44,974 bases of DNA from Halorubrum coriense DSM 10284 (GCF_000337035.1 NZ_AOJL01000006.1:8114-53087); one strand, 5' to 3'; counted from the stretch's first letter, positions 1 through 11,146 are shown. Numbers and translations are program-made. Notes: generated by a model from the letters alone, not told the origin.

Positions 1-990
1 GACACGACGCTCGCGACGCCCGCGACCCGGAAGGCCGCGCGCGAGCGCGGCGTCGACGTCGACGACGTGCCGACCGACGAGACCCGCGACGGCGAGGCGT
101 TCGTCACGGCCGAGGCCGTGGACGCGTACGCCGACGCGCTCGAGTCGGCCGCCGAACCGACGCCCGACCCGGAGCCGGTCGACGTGGGCGCGGGGACGGA
201 ACCCGCCGTCTCCGACGCCGCCGACGGTTCGACCGCCGCCGGCACTACCGCCGACGCGTCGGAGACGGAGGCGCCCGCAGACGGCGACGAGACCGTCCCC
301 TACCGCGGCGTCAGGCGGACCATCGGCAAGCAGATGGAGCGGTCGAAGTACACCGCCCCGCACGTCACCCACCACGACACCGCCGAGGTCGACGCGCTCG
401 TGGAGGCGCGCGAGGAGCTGAAGCCGACGGCCGAGGCGCGGGACGTGAAGCTCACGTACATGCCGTTCGTGATGAAGGCCATCGTCGCGGGGCTGAAGGA
501 GTACCCGTACCTCAACAGCGAGCTCCGCGAGGAGGACGAGGAGATCGTCCTGAAGGGCGAGTACAACCTCGGCATCGCCGTCGCGACCGACGCCGGCCTC
601 ATGGTTCCCGTCGTCGAGAACGTCGACGAGAAGGGGCTCTTCGAGCTGGCCGACGAGGTGAACGACCTCGCCGCCCGCGCCCGCGAGCGCAAGCTCAAAC
701 CCGCGGAGATGAAGGGCGGGACCTTCTCGATCACCAACTTCGGCGCCATCGGCGGCGAGTACGCGACGCCGATCATCAACTACCCCGAGACCGCGATCCT
801 CGGGCTCGGGGCCATCGAGGAGCGCCCGGTCGTGCGCGAGCGCGACGGCGCGAGCGAGGTCGTTCCGGCTCCGACGCTGCCGCTGTCGCTGTCGATCGAC
901 CACCGGGTCGTCGACGGCGCGGTCGCGGCCCGGTTCGCGAACACCGTCATGGAACACTTAGAAAACCCGCTGCTGCTACTCAACCAATAA
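1..990 (+). CDS. 2-oxoacid dehydrogenase E2 (dihydrolipoamide acyltransferase), 3' part
   Basis: This is the acyltransferase core of a pyruvate or branched-chain 2-oxoacid dehydrogenase complex, which moves an acyl group from lipoyl-lysine to CoA. The reading frame is open from base 1, so the start and the lipoyl domain lie off the left edge. The first visible residues (ATPATRKAARERGVDV) form a peripheral subunit-binding domain. A linker rich in Ala, Asp and Thr follows, then the catalytic domain from about window residue 95. The catalytic signature DHRVVDG lies near the end, with His at window residue 301 and Asp at 305. The TAA stop overlaps the ATG of lpdA by one base, so E2 and E3 are coupled in one operon. 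The natural substrate cannot be told from sequence; many haloarchaeal copies lack a measured activity. Confidence 0.93.
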   Translation, partial: DTTLATPATRKAARERGVDVDDVPTDETRDGEAFVTAEAVDAYADALESAAEPTPDPEPVDVGAGTEPAVSDAADGSTAAGTTADASETEAPADGDETVPYRGVRRTIGKQMERSKYTAPHVTHHDTAEVDALVEAREELKPTAEARDVKLTYMPFVMKAIVAGLKEYPYLNSELREEDEEIVLKGEYNLGIAVATDAGLMVPVVENVDEKGLFELADEVNDLAARARERKLKPAEMKGGTFSITNFGAIGGEYATPIINYPETAILGLGAIEERPVVRERDGASEVVPAPTLPLSLSIDHRVVDGAVAARFANTVMEHLENPLLLLNQ

Positions 991-2417
991 TGGTCGTCGG
1001 AGACGTCACCACGGGAACGGAGGTACTGGTCATCGGCGCGGGGCCGGGCGGCTACGTCGCCGCCATCCGCGCCGCACAGGAGGGGCTCGACACGACGCTG
1101 GTCGAGAAGGACGCCTACGGCGGCGCGTGTCTCAACCGCGGCTGCATCCCCTCGAAGGCGCTCATCACCGGCAGCGGGCTCGCGCACGAGGCGGGCAACG
1201 CGGAGTTCATGGGCGTCCACGCGGACCCCGCCGTCGACATGGGGAAGATGGTCGAGTGGAAGGACGGCGTCGTCGACCGGCTGACTGGCGGCGTCGAGAA
1301 GCTCTGTAAGGCGAACGGCGTGAACCTGATCGAGGGCACCGCCTCGTTCGTCGGCGAGGACACCGTCCGGGTCGCGCACGGCGGCGACGGGCAGGGCTCC
1401 GAGACCCTCTCGTTCGAACACGCGGTCGTCGCGACCGGTTCGCGTCCGATCCAGATCCCGGGCTTCGAGTTCGCCGAGGACCACGTCTGGAGCTCCGCGG
1501 ACGCGCTCGACGCCGACACCGTCCCGGACCGGCTCGGGATCGTCGGCGGCGGCTACATCGGCATGGAGCTGGCGACCACGTACGCCAAGCTCGGGGCCGA
1601 CGTGACGGTCGTCGAGATGCTCGACGACATCCTCGACCCCTACGAGGACGACGTGAAGCGGGTCGTCCGCAAACGCGCCGCGGAGCTGGGCGTCGAGTTC
1701 CAGTTCGGCGAGGGCGCGAGCGAGTGGGCCGAGGCCCCCGACGGCGGCTACCTTCTCCACACCGAGACGGAGGAGGGCGAGGAGTCGACGTACGGCGTCG
1801 ACAGGATCCTCGTCGCCGTCGGCCGCCAGCCCGTTACCGACGGGCTCGACGTCGAGAACGCGGGGATCGAGACGGACGACCGCGGCTTCATCGAGACGGA
1901 CGACCGGACCCGCACGGCGGTCGAGCACATCCACGCCGTCGGCGACGTCGCCGGCGACCCGATGCTCGCGCACGCGGCCTCGAACGAGGGGATCGTCGCC
2001 GCCGAGGTGATCGCCGGCGAACCCGCCGCGCTCGACCGGCAGGCGGTCCCGGCTGCGGTGTTCACCGACCCCGAGATCGGCACGGTCGGGATGACCGCGG
2101 ACGAGGCGGCGGACGCCGGCTTCGACGCCGTCGTCGGCGAGATGCCGTTCAACGCTTCCGGTCGCGCGATGACGACCGGCCACACCGAGGGGTTCGTCCG
2201 GATCGTCGCCGACGAGGAGACCGGGTTCGTCCTCGGCGGGCAGATCGTCGGACCTGAGGCGTCGGAGCTGATCGCGGAGGTCGCGCTGGCGATCGAGATG
2301 GGCGCGACCCTCGAGGACGTGGCCGCCACCGTCCACACCCACCCGACCCTCGCGGAGGCCGTGATGGAGGCGGCCGAGAACGCGCGCGGACAGGCGATCC
2401 ACACGCTGAACCGCTGA
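990..2417 (+). CDS. lpdA: dihydrolipoamide dehydrogenase (E3)
   Basis: This FAD flavoprotein reoxidises dihydrolipoamide and reduces NAD+, as the E3 component of the complex encoded just upstream. The 475-residue protein is the usual family length. Its N-terminal FAD motif is GAGPGG, the redox-active disulfide is C47-x4-C52 (GGACLNRGCIPSK), and a second dinucleotide fold begins near GGGYIG. The active-site His-Glu pair lies in HPTLAE (H451, E456). The ATG overlaps the E2 stop in a TAATG junction, which indicates translational coupling. A 326-base gap follows before katG, so this is the operon's last gene. Confidence 0.96.
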   Translation: MVVGDVTTGTEVLVIGAGPGGYVAAIRAAQEGLDTTLVEKDAYGGACLNRGCIPSKALITGSGLAHEAGNAEFMGVHADPAVDMGKMVEWKDGVVDRLTGGVEKLCKANGVNLIEGTASFVGEDTVRVAHGGDGQGSETLSFEHAVVATGSRPIQIPGFEFAEDHVWSSADALDADTVPDRLGIVGGGYIGMELATTYAKLGADVTVVEMLDDILDPYEDDVKRVVRKRAAELGVEFQFGEGASEWAEAPDGGYLLHTETEEGEESTYGVDRILVAVGRQPVTDGLDVENAGIETDDRGFIETDDRTRTAVEHIHAVGDVAGDPMLAHAASNEGIVAAEVIAGEPAALDRQAVPAAVFTDPEIGTVGMTADEAADAGFDAVVGEMPFNASGRAMTTGHTEGFVRIVADEETGFVLGGQIVGPEASELIAEVALAIEMGATLEDVAATVHTHPTLAEAVMEAAENARGQAIHTLNR

Positions 2418-4879
<2,462 letters not shown>

Positions 4880-4892
4880 CGCGGTCGCCGCC

Positions 4893-4907
4893 CTCCCGGC
4901 TTTTTTG
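4893..4907 (+). terminator. oligo-T terminator after katG
   Basis: A run of six T residues (4901-4906) follows a GC-rich stretch 20 bases after the katG stop. This is the usual form of an archaeal intrinsic terminator. Confidence 0.5.
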
Positions 4908-5130
4908 TCCGTTTTCGCCGAACGCGGGCGGCGGTGCGTCGATCCGCCGTCGCTCGCGGTTCGCGTCTCTCGCCGTCGAACCCGTGACTCGCGCCTCGAG
5001 TCCGATCACCCCGCCGATCAGATTCTATATCGCGACATGTGGTTTATTTTGTCCTCCACGCCCGAATTCCTCCGCTGACCGCGATCCCGAACGTCCCGTC
5101 CGTTTCGGCGTCTCGGCGGCGATCGACCGG

Positions 5131-5138
5131 CTTTTTTC
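5131..5138 (+). promoter_or_regulatory. TATA-like box for the 5161 gene
   Basis: The sequence cttttttc lies 23-30 bases before the ATG at 5161. This predicts a transcript with little or no leader. Confidence 0.4.
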
Positions 5139-5160
5139 CCGCCGAGCCCACGCTTGCGAC

Positions 5161-5490
5161 ATGGCCGACGAGTTCGACCCGGAGAAGTTCGAGGACAAGT
5201 ACGCGCACTACTTCAACGAGCTTCAACGGGCGTACAAGAACGCGTTCAACCAGATGAACGACCGGTACGACTCGGAGCTGATCCACGGCATCGACCAGAC
5301 CGTGCTCAACGAGTCGGAGCCGTTCTACGAGGACGGCGAGTTCCGCGTCGAACTCCCGGAGAACCCGCGCGAGCGCATCCGCGGCGCGGTCCCGGTCGAC
5401 GACGAGACGTTCGAGGAGACGCTGGAGGAGTACGTCGACCGGATCGAGTCCGAACTGTACCGGACACTGGGTGTCGACCGACCGGAGTGA
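5161..5490 (+). CDS. conserved haloarchaeal protein (probably DUF5783 family)
   Basis: This 109-residue acidic protein has no recognised enzyme motif. It looks all-helical and soluble: an N-terminal stretch rich in Tyr and Phe (DKYAHYFNELQRAYKNAF), a middle segment ending in the Pro-rich turn ELPENPRERI, and a C-terminal helix of Glu, Arg and Tyr. I recall similar proteins in many haloarchaea catalogued as DUF5783, but this is from memory. The ATG at 5161 is chosen because a TATA-like box sits about 25 bases upstream and the family-like sequence starts there. The open frame extends further upstream, but that part looks non-coding. Function unknown. Confidence 0.8.
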   Translation: MADEFDPEKFEDKYAHYFNELQRAYKNAFNQMNDRYDSELIHGIDQTVLNESEPFYEDGEFRVELPENPRERIRGAVPVDDETFEETLEEYVDRIESELYRTLGVDRPE

Positions 5491-5534
5491 CTCGACGCGG
5501 CGCGCGTCTCTCCGCCGGATCCGGCCGAACCAAA

Positions 5535-5543
5535 GGCATAAGC
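5535..5543 (+). promoter_or_regulatory. TATA-like box for the NifU-like gene
   Basis: The sequence ggcataagc ends 24 bases before the ATG at 5567, the spacing expected for a leaderless haloarchaeal transcript. Confidence 0.5.
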
Positions 5544-5566
5544 CCGGTGCCCGCCAACTCGCGGGC

Positions 5567-5947
5567 ATGAGCACGGACACGGCTGACGGGGACAACGAAC
5601 TCCGCGAGCGGATCACGAACTTCCTGCGGCGCAACTTCCCGCAGATCCAGATGCACGGCGGCAGCGCCGCCATCGCCCACCTCGACCGCGAGAAGGGCGA
5701 GGTGACGGTCCAGCTCGGTGGGGCCTGCTCCGGCTGCGGCATCTCCCCGATGACGATTCAGGCGATCAAGTCCCGGATGGTCAAGGAGATCCCCGAGATC
5801 GAGACGGTCCACGCCGACACCGGCGCGGCCGCCGGCGCGGACGGCGACCTCGGCGGCACCAGCAGCGGCGGCGGGATGTCCCCCTCCTTCCCCGGCGAGA
5901 CGACCGACGACGGCGGCGACGACGAAGGCCCGCAGGCCCCGTTCTGA
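5567..5947 (+). CDS. NifU C-terminal-domain Fe-S scaffold/carrier protein
   Basis: This 126-residue protein consists of a single NifU-like C-terminal (Nfu) domain, which in other organisms assembles or carries a [4Fe-4S] cluster for delivery to target enzymes. The cluster-binding CxxC is C54-S-G-C57 within GGACSGCGISP, and the conserved core runs from about residue 10 to 90. The last 35 residues are a low-complexity tail rich in Gly, Asp and Ser, common in haloarchaeal proteins. The start at 5567 fits the TATA spacing. It is likely monocistronic. The SUF genes that would feed it lie about 38 kb away at the right end of the window. Confidence 0.9.
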   Translation: MSTDTADGDNELRERITNFLRRNFPQIQMHGGSAAIAHLDREKGEVTVQLGGACSGCGISPMTIQAIKSRMVKEIPEIETVHADTGAAAGADGDLGGTSSGGGMSPSFPGETTDDGGDDEGPQAPF

Positions 5948-6026
5948 GCTGATCCGGGCGACCCGGCCTTCTCTCTCTCTTTCCGCTCCGCGAGTCGCGA
6001 CGCCATTCTGTGCTGATCCGCCGTTT

Positions 6027-6046
6027 CGACGGCGGAGACGCCGTCG
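6027..6046 (+). other. 8-bp GC hairpin with GAGA tetraloop
   Basis: CGACGGCG and CGCCGTCG are perfectly complementary arms around a GAGA loop, a stable GNRA-type hairpin. It lies 80 bases after the NifU-like stop codon and could mark an RNA 3' end. No T-run follows directly, so a terminator role is uncertain. Confidence 0.35.
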
Positions 6047-6099
6047 CTCGCGTCTAGCGTCGTTCCACGAACCTCCTCCTGTGATCGTTGAATGTATCG

Positions 6100-6111
6100 T
6101 ATAGCGCTATA
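6100..6111. promoter_or_regulatory. perfect 12-bp palindrome upstream of the PPC-domain gene
   Basis: TATAGCGCTATA is a perfect palindrome in an AT-rich island, 73 bases before the ATG at 6184 and upstream of its likely TATA box at 6151-6158. The position suits a regulator site. No known factor is assigned. Confidence 0.3.
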
Positions 6112-6150
6112 TCGAATTCAATTCATCCGGCCAACTCGGTCCGACTGAAG

Positions 6151-6158
6151 CCTTTTTC
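6151..6158 (+). promoter_or_regulatory. TATA-like box for the PPC-domain gene
   Basis: The sequence cctttttc lies 26-33 bases before the ATG at 6184. This predicts a near-leaderless transcript. Confidence 0.4.
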
Positions 6159-6183
6159 TCCCCGGCCGCCGTGGCACGTTGCT

Positions 6184-6603
6184 ATGTACCATCGCGAAGT
6201 CGAACCCACGGCGGAGTACGTCGCGCGGTTCGAAACGGGGGCCGACTGGCGCGAGGAGATCGAGTCCCTCGCCCGCGCTGAGGACGTCGAGGCCGGGTGG
6301 TTCACGGCGCTCGGAGCGGTTCAGGACGCGGACGTCTGGTTCTACGACCAGGACGAGACCGAGTACCGCTCGGTCACGTTCGACGAACCGCTGGAGGTGG
6401 CCGCCTGCGTGGGCAACGTCTCGCTCTTAGAGGGCGACGTCTTCGCACACACCCACGTCGTTCTCTCCCGGCCGAGCGGTCAGGCGCTCGCGGGCCACCT
6501 CGACTCGGCGACCGTCTGGGCCGGCGAGTGTCACCTCCGCGCGTTCGCCGAGCCGCTGGAGCGCTCGCACGACGAGGCTACCGACCTCGACCTGTGGCTG
6601 TGA
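6184..6603 (+). CDS. PPC (DUF296) domain protein
   Basis: This 139-residue protein is a single plants-and-prokaryotes-conserved (PPC/DUF296) domain, a small trimer-forming fold. In plants it is fused to AT-hooks; in prokaryotes it stands alone and is often called a DNA-binding protein on thin evidence. Family features visible are AGWFTALGAVQDADVWFYD near residues 38-56, the His-rich strand FAHTHVVLSRP and the GHLDSATVW segment. These His residues probably form the metal-binding cluster seen in prokaryotic structures. Only 40 bases separate it from the polymerase D gene, so co-transcription is likely. The TATA spacing supports the ATG at 6184. Confidence 0.88.
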   Translation: MYHREVEPTAEYVARFETGADWREEIESLARAEDVEAGWFTALGAVQDADVWFYDQDETEYRSVTFDEPLEVAACVGNVSLLEGDVFAHTHVVLSRPSGQALAGHLDSATVWAGECHLRAFAEPLERSHDEATDLDLWL

Positions 6604-6643
6604 CCCGACGAGCGCGCCGTCCGAACCCCGCGACCGAGCCCCG

Positions 6644-9600
6644 ATGAGACCGGACGACGAGCGCTACTTCGCGCGGATCGAAGAGCGGCTCGACGAGGCG
6701 TGGGACGTCGCGGAGACGGCGAAAGGGCAGGGGCGGGACCCGGAGCCGGAGATCGAGATCCCGATCGCCCGCGACATGGCCGACCGCGTCGAGAACATCC
6801 TCGGCATCGACGGCGTCGCGGAGCGCGTCCGCGACCTCGAGGGCGAGATGTCCCGCGAGGAGGCGGCCCTGGAGCTGGTCACCGACTTCGTCGACGGAAA
6901 CGTCGGCGACTACGACTCCCGCGAGGGGAAGATCGAGGGGGCGGTCCGGACCGCGGTCGCGCTGCTCACCGAGGGGGTCGTCGCCGCGCCGATCGAGGGG
7001 ATCGACCGCGTCGAACTGCTGGAGAACGACGACGGCACGGAGTTCGTCAACGTCTACTACGCCGGGCCGATCCGGTCGGCCGGCGGGACCGCGCAGGCGC
7101 TGTCCGTGCTCGTCGCCGACTACGCCCGGGCGCTGCTCGACGTCGACGAGTACAAGCCCCGCGACGTGGAGGTCGAGCGCTACGCCGAGGAGATCGCCCT
7201 CTACGACAAGGACACCGGCCTCCAGTACACGCCGAAGGACAAGGAGTCGAAGTTCATCGCCAAGCACATCCCCGTCATGCTCGACGGGGAGGCGACGAGC
7301 GACGAAGAGGTCTCTGGGTTCCGCGACCTCGAACGCGTCGACACCAACTCCGCGCGCGGCGGGATGTGCCTCGTCGCCGCCGAGGGGATCGCGCTGAAGG
7401 CCCCGAAGATCCAGCGCTACACCCGCGACCTCGAGGAGGTCGACTGGCCGTGGCTCCAGGATCTGATCGACGGGACGATCGGGAAGGACGGGGCGGGCGA
7501 CGGCGACGAGCCGGACGCCGAGCCCGCCGACGGCGCGGACGAGGACGGTGACCCCGACGCGCCGGAGAGCGAACCGGAGGCCGACGGCCCGGCCGAAACC
7601 GGGGTCGACGGCCCGGTCCGCGCCGACCCCTCGCAGAAGTTCCTCCGGGACCTCATCGCCGGTCGACCGGTGTTCACCCACCCCAGCGAGGCGGGTGGGT
7701 TCCGGCTCCGGTACGGTCGCGCCCGCAACCACGGTTTCGCGACCGGCGGCGTCCACCCCGCGACGATGCACATCGTCGACGACTTCCTCGCGGCCGGCAC
7801 GCAGATCAAGACCGAGCGGCCGGGGAAGGCCCACGGCGTCGTCCCGGTCGACTCCATCGAGGGGCCGACCGTCCGCCTCGCGAACGGCGAAGTCCGCCGG
7901 ATCGACGACCCCGAGGAGGCGAAGGAGCTCCGGAACGGCGTCGAGAAGGTCCTCGACTTGGGCGAGTACCTCGTCAACTACGGGGAGTTCGTCGAGAACA
8001 ACCACCCGCTCGCGCCCGCGTCGTACGCCCCCGAGTGGTGGGTCCAAGAGTTCGAGGCGGCCGGGGCCGACGTCCGCGCGCTCCGCGACGACCCGCACGT
8101 CGACCTCGAACACCCCGGCGTCGACCGGGCGCTCTCGTGGGCGCGCGAGTACGACTGTCCGCTCCATCCGGAGTACACGTACCTCTGGCACGACGTGTCG
8201 GTCGACGCCTTCGCGGCGCTCGCGGACGCGGTCGCCGCGGGCGACGTCGTCGAGGGCGTCCTCGCGATCGAGCGCACCGACCCGGTACAGGACGCGTTGG
8301 AGTCGCTGCTGATCGAACACGCCGCGACCCCGGACGCCCTCCGGATCTCCACGTGGCGGCCCCTCGCGCGGTCGCTCGGGATCGACGACGGGCTCCGCAA
8401 GGAGTGGGACGCCGACGACCTCTCGGCGGCGGCCCGGGAGTACGCCGACGGCGAGAACGCGATCCGCGCGGTCAACGAGGTCGCGCCGTTCGAAGTGCGC
8501 GAGCGCGCCCCGACCCGGATCGGCAACCGGATGGGCCGCCCCGAGAAGTCGGAGAGCCGCGACCTCTCGCCGGCGGTCCACACGCTCTTCCCGATCAACG
8601 AGGCGGGCGGACCACAGCGCGACGTCGCCGAGGCCGCGAACGTGATGGACGACACGGGCCGCCGCGGGCGACACGAACTGGAGGTCTCCGACCGCGTCTG
8701 CCCCGACTGCGGCGAGCACACCTACGCCGCGCTGTGTCCCGACTGCGAGACGCACACGGAGCCGCACTACGAGTGTAACGACTGCGGCACGGTCTGCGAG
8801 CCCGACGAGGCCGGCCGCGTCGAGTGTCCGAACTGCGAGTGGGAGGTGACGGCCGCGACGTACCAAGAGGTCGACGTCAACGACGCGTACCGCTCCGCGC
8901 TGGAGACGGTCGGCGAGCGCGAGTCCGCCTTCGAGATCCTGAAGGGCGTTCAGGGGCTCACCTCGCGGAACAAGACGCCGGAACCAGTCGAGAAGGGCGT
9001 CCTCCGCGCGAAGAACGGCGTCACGTCGTTCAAGGACGGGACGGTGCGCTACGACATGACCGACCTCCCGGTCACCGCGGTCCGGCCCGAGGAGCTCGAC
9101 GTCACCGCGGACCACTTCCGCGAGCTCGGCTACGAGACCGACGTCGACGGCGAGCCGCTGCGCCACGACGACCAGGTGGTCGAACTCCGCGTCCAGGACA
9201 TCGTCCTCTCGGACGGCGCGGCCGAGCACATGCTCAAGACCGCGGACTTCGTCGACGACCTGCTCGAACAGTTCTACGGGCTCGACCGCTTCTACGAGGT
9301 GAACGAGCGCGACGACCTCGTCGGCGAGCTCGTCTTCGGGATGGCCCCCCACACGAGCGCCGCGACTGTCGGAAGAGTGGTAGGTTTTACCTCGGCCGCA
9401 GTCGGATACGCGCATCCGTACTTTCACGCCGCCAAGAGGCGCAACTGCGACGGAGACGAGGATTGCGTAATGCTGCTCATGGACGGCCTTCTCAACTTCT
9501 CGAAAGAATTTCTGCCGGACCAACGAGGCGGCCGGATGGACGCGCCGCTGGTGATGTCCTCGCGGATCGACCCCTCGGAGATCGACGACGAGGCGCACAA

Positions 9601-10198
9601 CGTCGACATCGTGCGCGAGTACCCGCTGGAGCTGTACGAGGCGTCGCGGGAGCTGGCGGACCCGGAGGAGGTCGAGGCGCTGATCCAGATCGGCGAGGAC
9701 ACGCTCGGGACCGACGACGAGTACCACGGGTTCGACCACACCCACGACACGACCGACATCGCGATGGGGCCGGACCTGTCGGCGTACAAGACGCTCGGAG
9801 ACATGATGGAGAAGATGGACGCGCAGCTGGAGCTGGCCCGGAAGCTGCGCGCGGTCGACGAGACCGACGTGGCCGAGCGGGTGATCGAGTACCACTTCCT
9901 GCCGGACATCATCGGGAACCTCCGGGCGTTCTCGCGGCAGGAGACGCGCTGTCTCGACTGCGGCGAGAAGTACCGGCGGATGCCGCTGACGGGCGAGTGC
10001 CGCGAGTGCGGCGGCCGCGTGAACCTCACGGTCCACGAGGGGTCGGTGAGCAAGTACGTCGACACCGCCATCGAGGTGGCGGAGCGGTTCGACTGTCGCC
10101 CCTACACGAAACAGCGGCTGAAGGTGTTAGACCAGTCGCTGGAGTCGATCTTCGAGGACGACACGAACAAGCAGTCTGGCATCGCGGACTTCATGTGA
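6644..10198 (+). CDS. polD2: DNA polymerase D (pol II) large subunit DP2
   Basis: This is the catalytic large subunit of the archaeal replicative D-family DNA polymerase, which works with the DP1 exonuclease subunit encoded elsewhere. The 1184-residue protein has the family N terminus, a haloarchaeal acidic linker at about residues 285-330, a multi-Cys zinc region starting at C686/C689, and a C-terminal zinc ribbon starting at C1103/C1106. The catalytic motif NCDGDED contains the expected Asp pair D936 and D938. The final residues QSGIADFM fit a PCNA-interacting PIP box (Q-x-x-I-x-x-F). No intein is present, although N934/C935 is the PolII intein site of other archaea, and 27 codons on each side of it have strongly atypical codon use (see findings). 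Confidence 0.97.
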   Translation: MRPDDERYFARIEERLDEAWDVAETAKGQGRDPEPEIEIPIARDMADRVENILGIDGVAERVRDLEGEMSREEAALELVTDFVDGNVGDYDSREGKIEGAVRTAVALLTEGVVAAPIEGIDRVELLENDDGTEFVNVYYAGPIRSAGGTAQALSVLVADYARALLDVDEYKPRDVEVERYAEEIALYDKDTGLQYTPKDKESKFIAKHIPVMLDGEATSDEEVSGFRDLERVDTNSARGGMCLVAAEGIALKAPKIQRYTRDLEEVDWPWLQDLIDGTIGKDGAGDGDEPDAEPADGADEDGDPDAPESEPEADGPAETGVDGPVRADPSQKFLRDLIAGRPVFTHPSEAGGFRLRYGRARNHGFATGGVHPATMHIVDDFLAAGTQIKTERPGKAHGVVPVDSIEGPTVRLANGEVRRIDDPEEAKELRNGVEKVLDLGEYLVNYGEFVENNHPLAPASYAPEWWVQEFEAAGADVRALRDDPHVDLEHPGVDRALSWAREYDCPLHPEYTYLWHDVSVDAFAALADAVAAGDVVEGVLAIERTDPVQDALESLLIEHAATPDALRISTWRPLARSLGIDDGLRKEWDADDLSAAAREYADGENAIRAVNEVAPFEVRERAPTRIGNRMGRPEKSESRDLSPAVHTLFPINEAGGPQRDVAEAANVMDDTGRRGRHELEVSDRVCPDCGEHTYAALCPDCETHTEPHYECNDCGTVCEPDEAGRVECPNCEWEVTAATYQEVDVNDAYRSALETVGERESAFEILKGVQGLTSRNKTPEPVEKGVLRAKNGVTSFKDGTVRYDMTDLPVTAVRPEELDVTADHFRELGYETDVDGEPLRHDDQVVELRVQDIVLSDGAAEHMLKTADFVDDLLEQFYGLDRFYEVNERDDLVGELVFGMAPHTSAATVGRVVGFTSAAVGYAHPYFHAAKRRNCDGDEDCVMLLMDGLLNFSKEFLPDQRGGRMDAPLVMSSRIDPSEIDDEAHNVDIVREYPLELYEASRELADPEEVEALIQIGEDTLGTDDEYHGFDHTHDTTDIAMGPDLSAYKTLGDMMEKMDAQLELARKLRAVDETDVAERVIEYHFLPDIIGNLRAFSRQETRCLDCGEKYRRMPLTGECRECGGRVNLTVHEGSVSKYVDTAIEVAERFDCRPYTKQRLKVLDQSLESIFEDDTNKQSGIADFM
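9365..9526 (+). other. rare-codon island centred on the PolII intein insertion site
   Basis: Of 54 codons here, 19 end in A or T, against almost none in the codons just before and after. Examples are gga, aga, gta, ttt, gca, cat, gat, ctt, aaa, gaa, caa and cga. The island covers 27 codons on each side of the junction between N934 (ends 9445) and C935 (starts 9446). The encoded amino acids are normal for DP2, so only the synonymous choice is foreign. This resembles sequence copied from a donor around a homing site. Confidence 0.7.
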
Positions 10199-10234
10199 GC
10201 GGCTGCGGCGGGGGCGGCGATCTGTCGCCCGGTC

Positions 10235-10387
10235 TCACCAGTCGTGACCGGCGATCCGCACGACGGCACCGCAGCCGGCGCACTCGGACACTTGGAGGGG
10301 GTCGTCCACCGAATTGACGACGACGAGCAGGTCCGTCGCGGTCGAGGTCCCGCAGCGAACGCAGACGCCGCCCGCTCCGGCGGTCAT
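10235..10387 (-). CDS. small zinc-ribbon protein
   Basis: This 50-residue protein has two Cys pairs, CVRC near residues 9-12 and CAGC near residues 37-40, separated by the strand-rich segment TDLLVVVNSVDDPLQVSE. This is the layout of a minimal zinc ribbon. The ATG at 10387 gives a compact protein in which nearly all residues belong to the ribbon; the open frame extends 18 codons upstream but less convincingly. A TATA-like gttatc (10426-10431, minus strand) could drive it. It is convergent with polD2, 36 bases away. Small zinc-finger proteins of this kind are common in haloarchaea and mostly of unknown function. Confidence 0.65.
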   Translation of the reverse strand: MTAGAGGVCVRCGTSTATDLLVVVNSVDDPLQVSECAGCGAVVRIAGHDW

Positions 10388-10501
10388 CGGATCATGCTCA
10401 TACCCTTCGTACGTCGGCCGACGAGATAACCTGATACTCACGTTTCGCTGTCACGTCCGACCGGTCGGGACCGGGGCAACGATCCCGGGCGCTCGGTCCC
10501 G

Positions 10502-11146
10502 TTACGCGTCACCGCGCGCCTCTTCGACCACGCGCGTGAACTCCCGGGCGGTCTCGGTGATGACCTCGTAGTCGCCGCGCTCGGCCGCGTCGTAGTCGAC
10601 GAGCGCCCCGCCCGCGCCGACCGCGAACGCGCCCGCGTCGACGTAGTCCGCGGCGTTGTCCGGGCTGACGCCGCCGGTCGGCATCATCGGGATCTGACCG
10701 AGCGGTCCCTTCATCGCGCCGAGGTGGTCCGGACCGACGGTCTTCGCCGGGAACACCTTCACGAAGTCGGCGCCGGCCTCGTAGCCGCGGACCGCCTCGG
10801 TTGGCGTCATCACGCCGGGCGCGCTGACCGCGCCGTAGCGGTTGCACGTCTCGATGACGTCCTCGTGGAGGCTCGGCGAGACGACGAACTCCGCGCCGGC
10901 CATCAGCGTCGTCCGGGCCGTCTCGCTGTCGAGGACCGTCCCCGTGCCGACGACCAGTTCGTCGTCGAAGGAGCCGGCGACCTCGCCGATGAGGTCCGCG
11001 ACGTTCGGCGTGTCCGCGGTGATCTCGACGGCGGTGACGCCGCCCTCGCGGAGTGCCTCCGCGATCTCGATGAGCCGGTCGGCGGGCACCCCGCGCAGCA
11101 CCGCGACGACGCCGCTGTCGACGAGCCGTGAGAGCGTCTCGTTCAT
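10502..11146 (-). CDS. bacterial-type KDPG/KHG aldolase (Eda family)
   Basis: This class I aldolase is expected to split 2-keto-3-deoxy-6-phosphogluconate into pyruvate and glyceraldehyde 3-phosphate, the last step of the semi-phosphorylative Entner-Doudoroff route used by haloarchaea. The 214-residue protein matches family length. The Schiff-base Lys is the first Lys of FVKVFPAK, the catalytic Glu lies in AVEIT, and GTGTV and PTGGV are phosphate and substrate loops. Related enzymes act on 4-hydroxy-2-oxoglutarate or KDPGal, so the exact substrate is inferred. It appears monocistronic. The upstream region also carries the EF-2 promoter on the other strand. Confidence 0.88.
   Translation of the reverse strand: MNETLSRLVDSGVVAVLRGVPADRLIEIAEALREGGVTAVEITADTPNVADLIGEVAGSFDDELVVGTGTVLDSETARTTLMAGAEFVVSPSLHEDVIETCNRYGAVSAPGVMTPTEAVRGYEAGADFVKVFPAKTVGPDHLGAMKGPLGQIPMMPTGGVSPDNAADYVDAGAFAVGAGGALVDYDAAERGDYEVITETAREFTRVVEEARGDA

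Noticed and set aside
9443..9448. Present intein in polD2
   Set aside because: The frame runs straight through N934-C935 with normal extein residues; no splicing or endonuclease blocks occur.
6578..10036. Very long open frame (1152 codons) on the minus strand opposite polD2
   Set aside because: It is an antisense shadow produced by high GC codon use; it reads as Arg/Val/Asp repeats without domains, and the plus-strand frame is clearly polymerase D.
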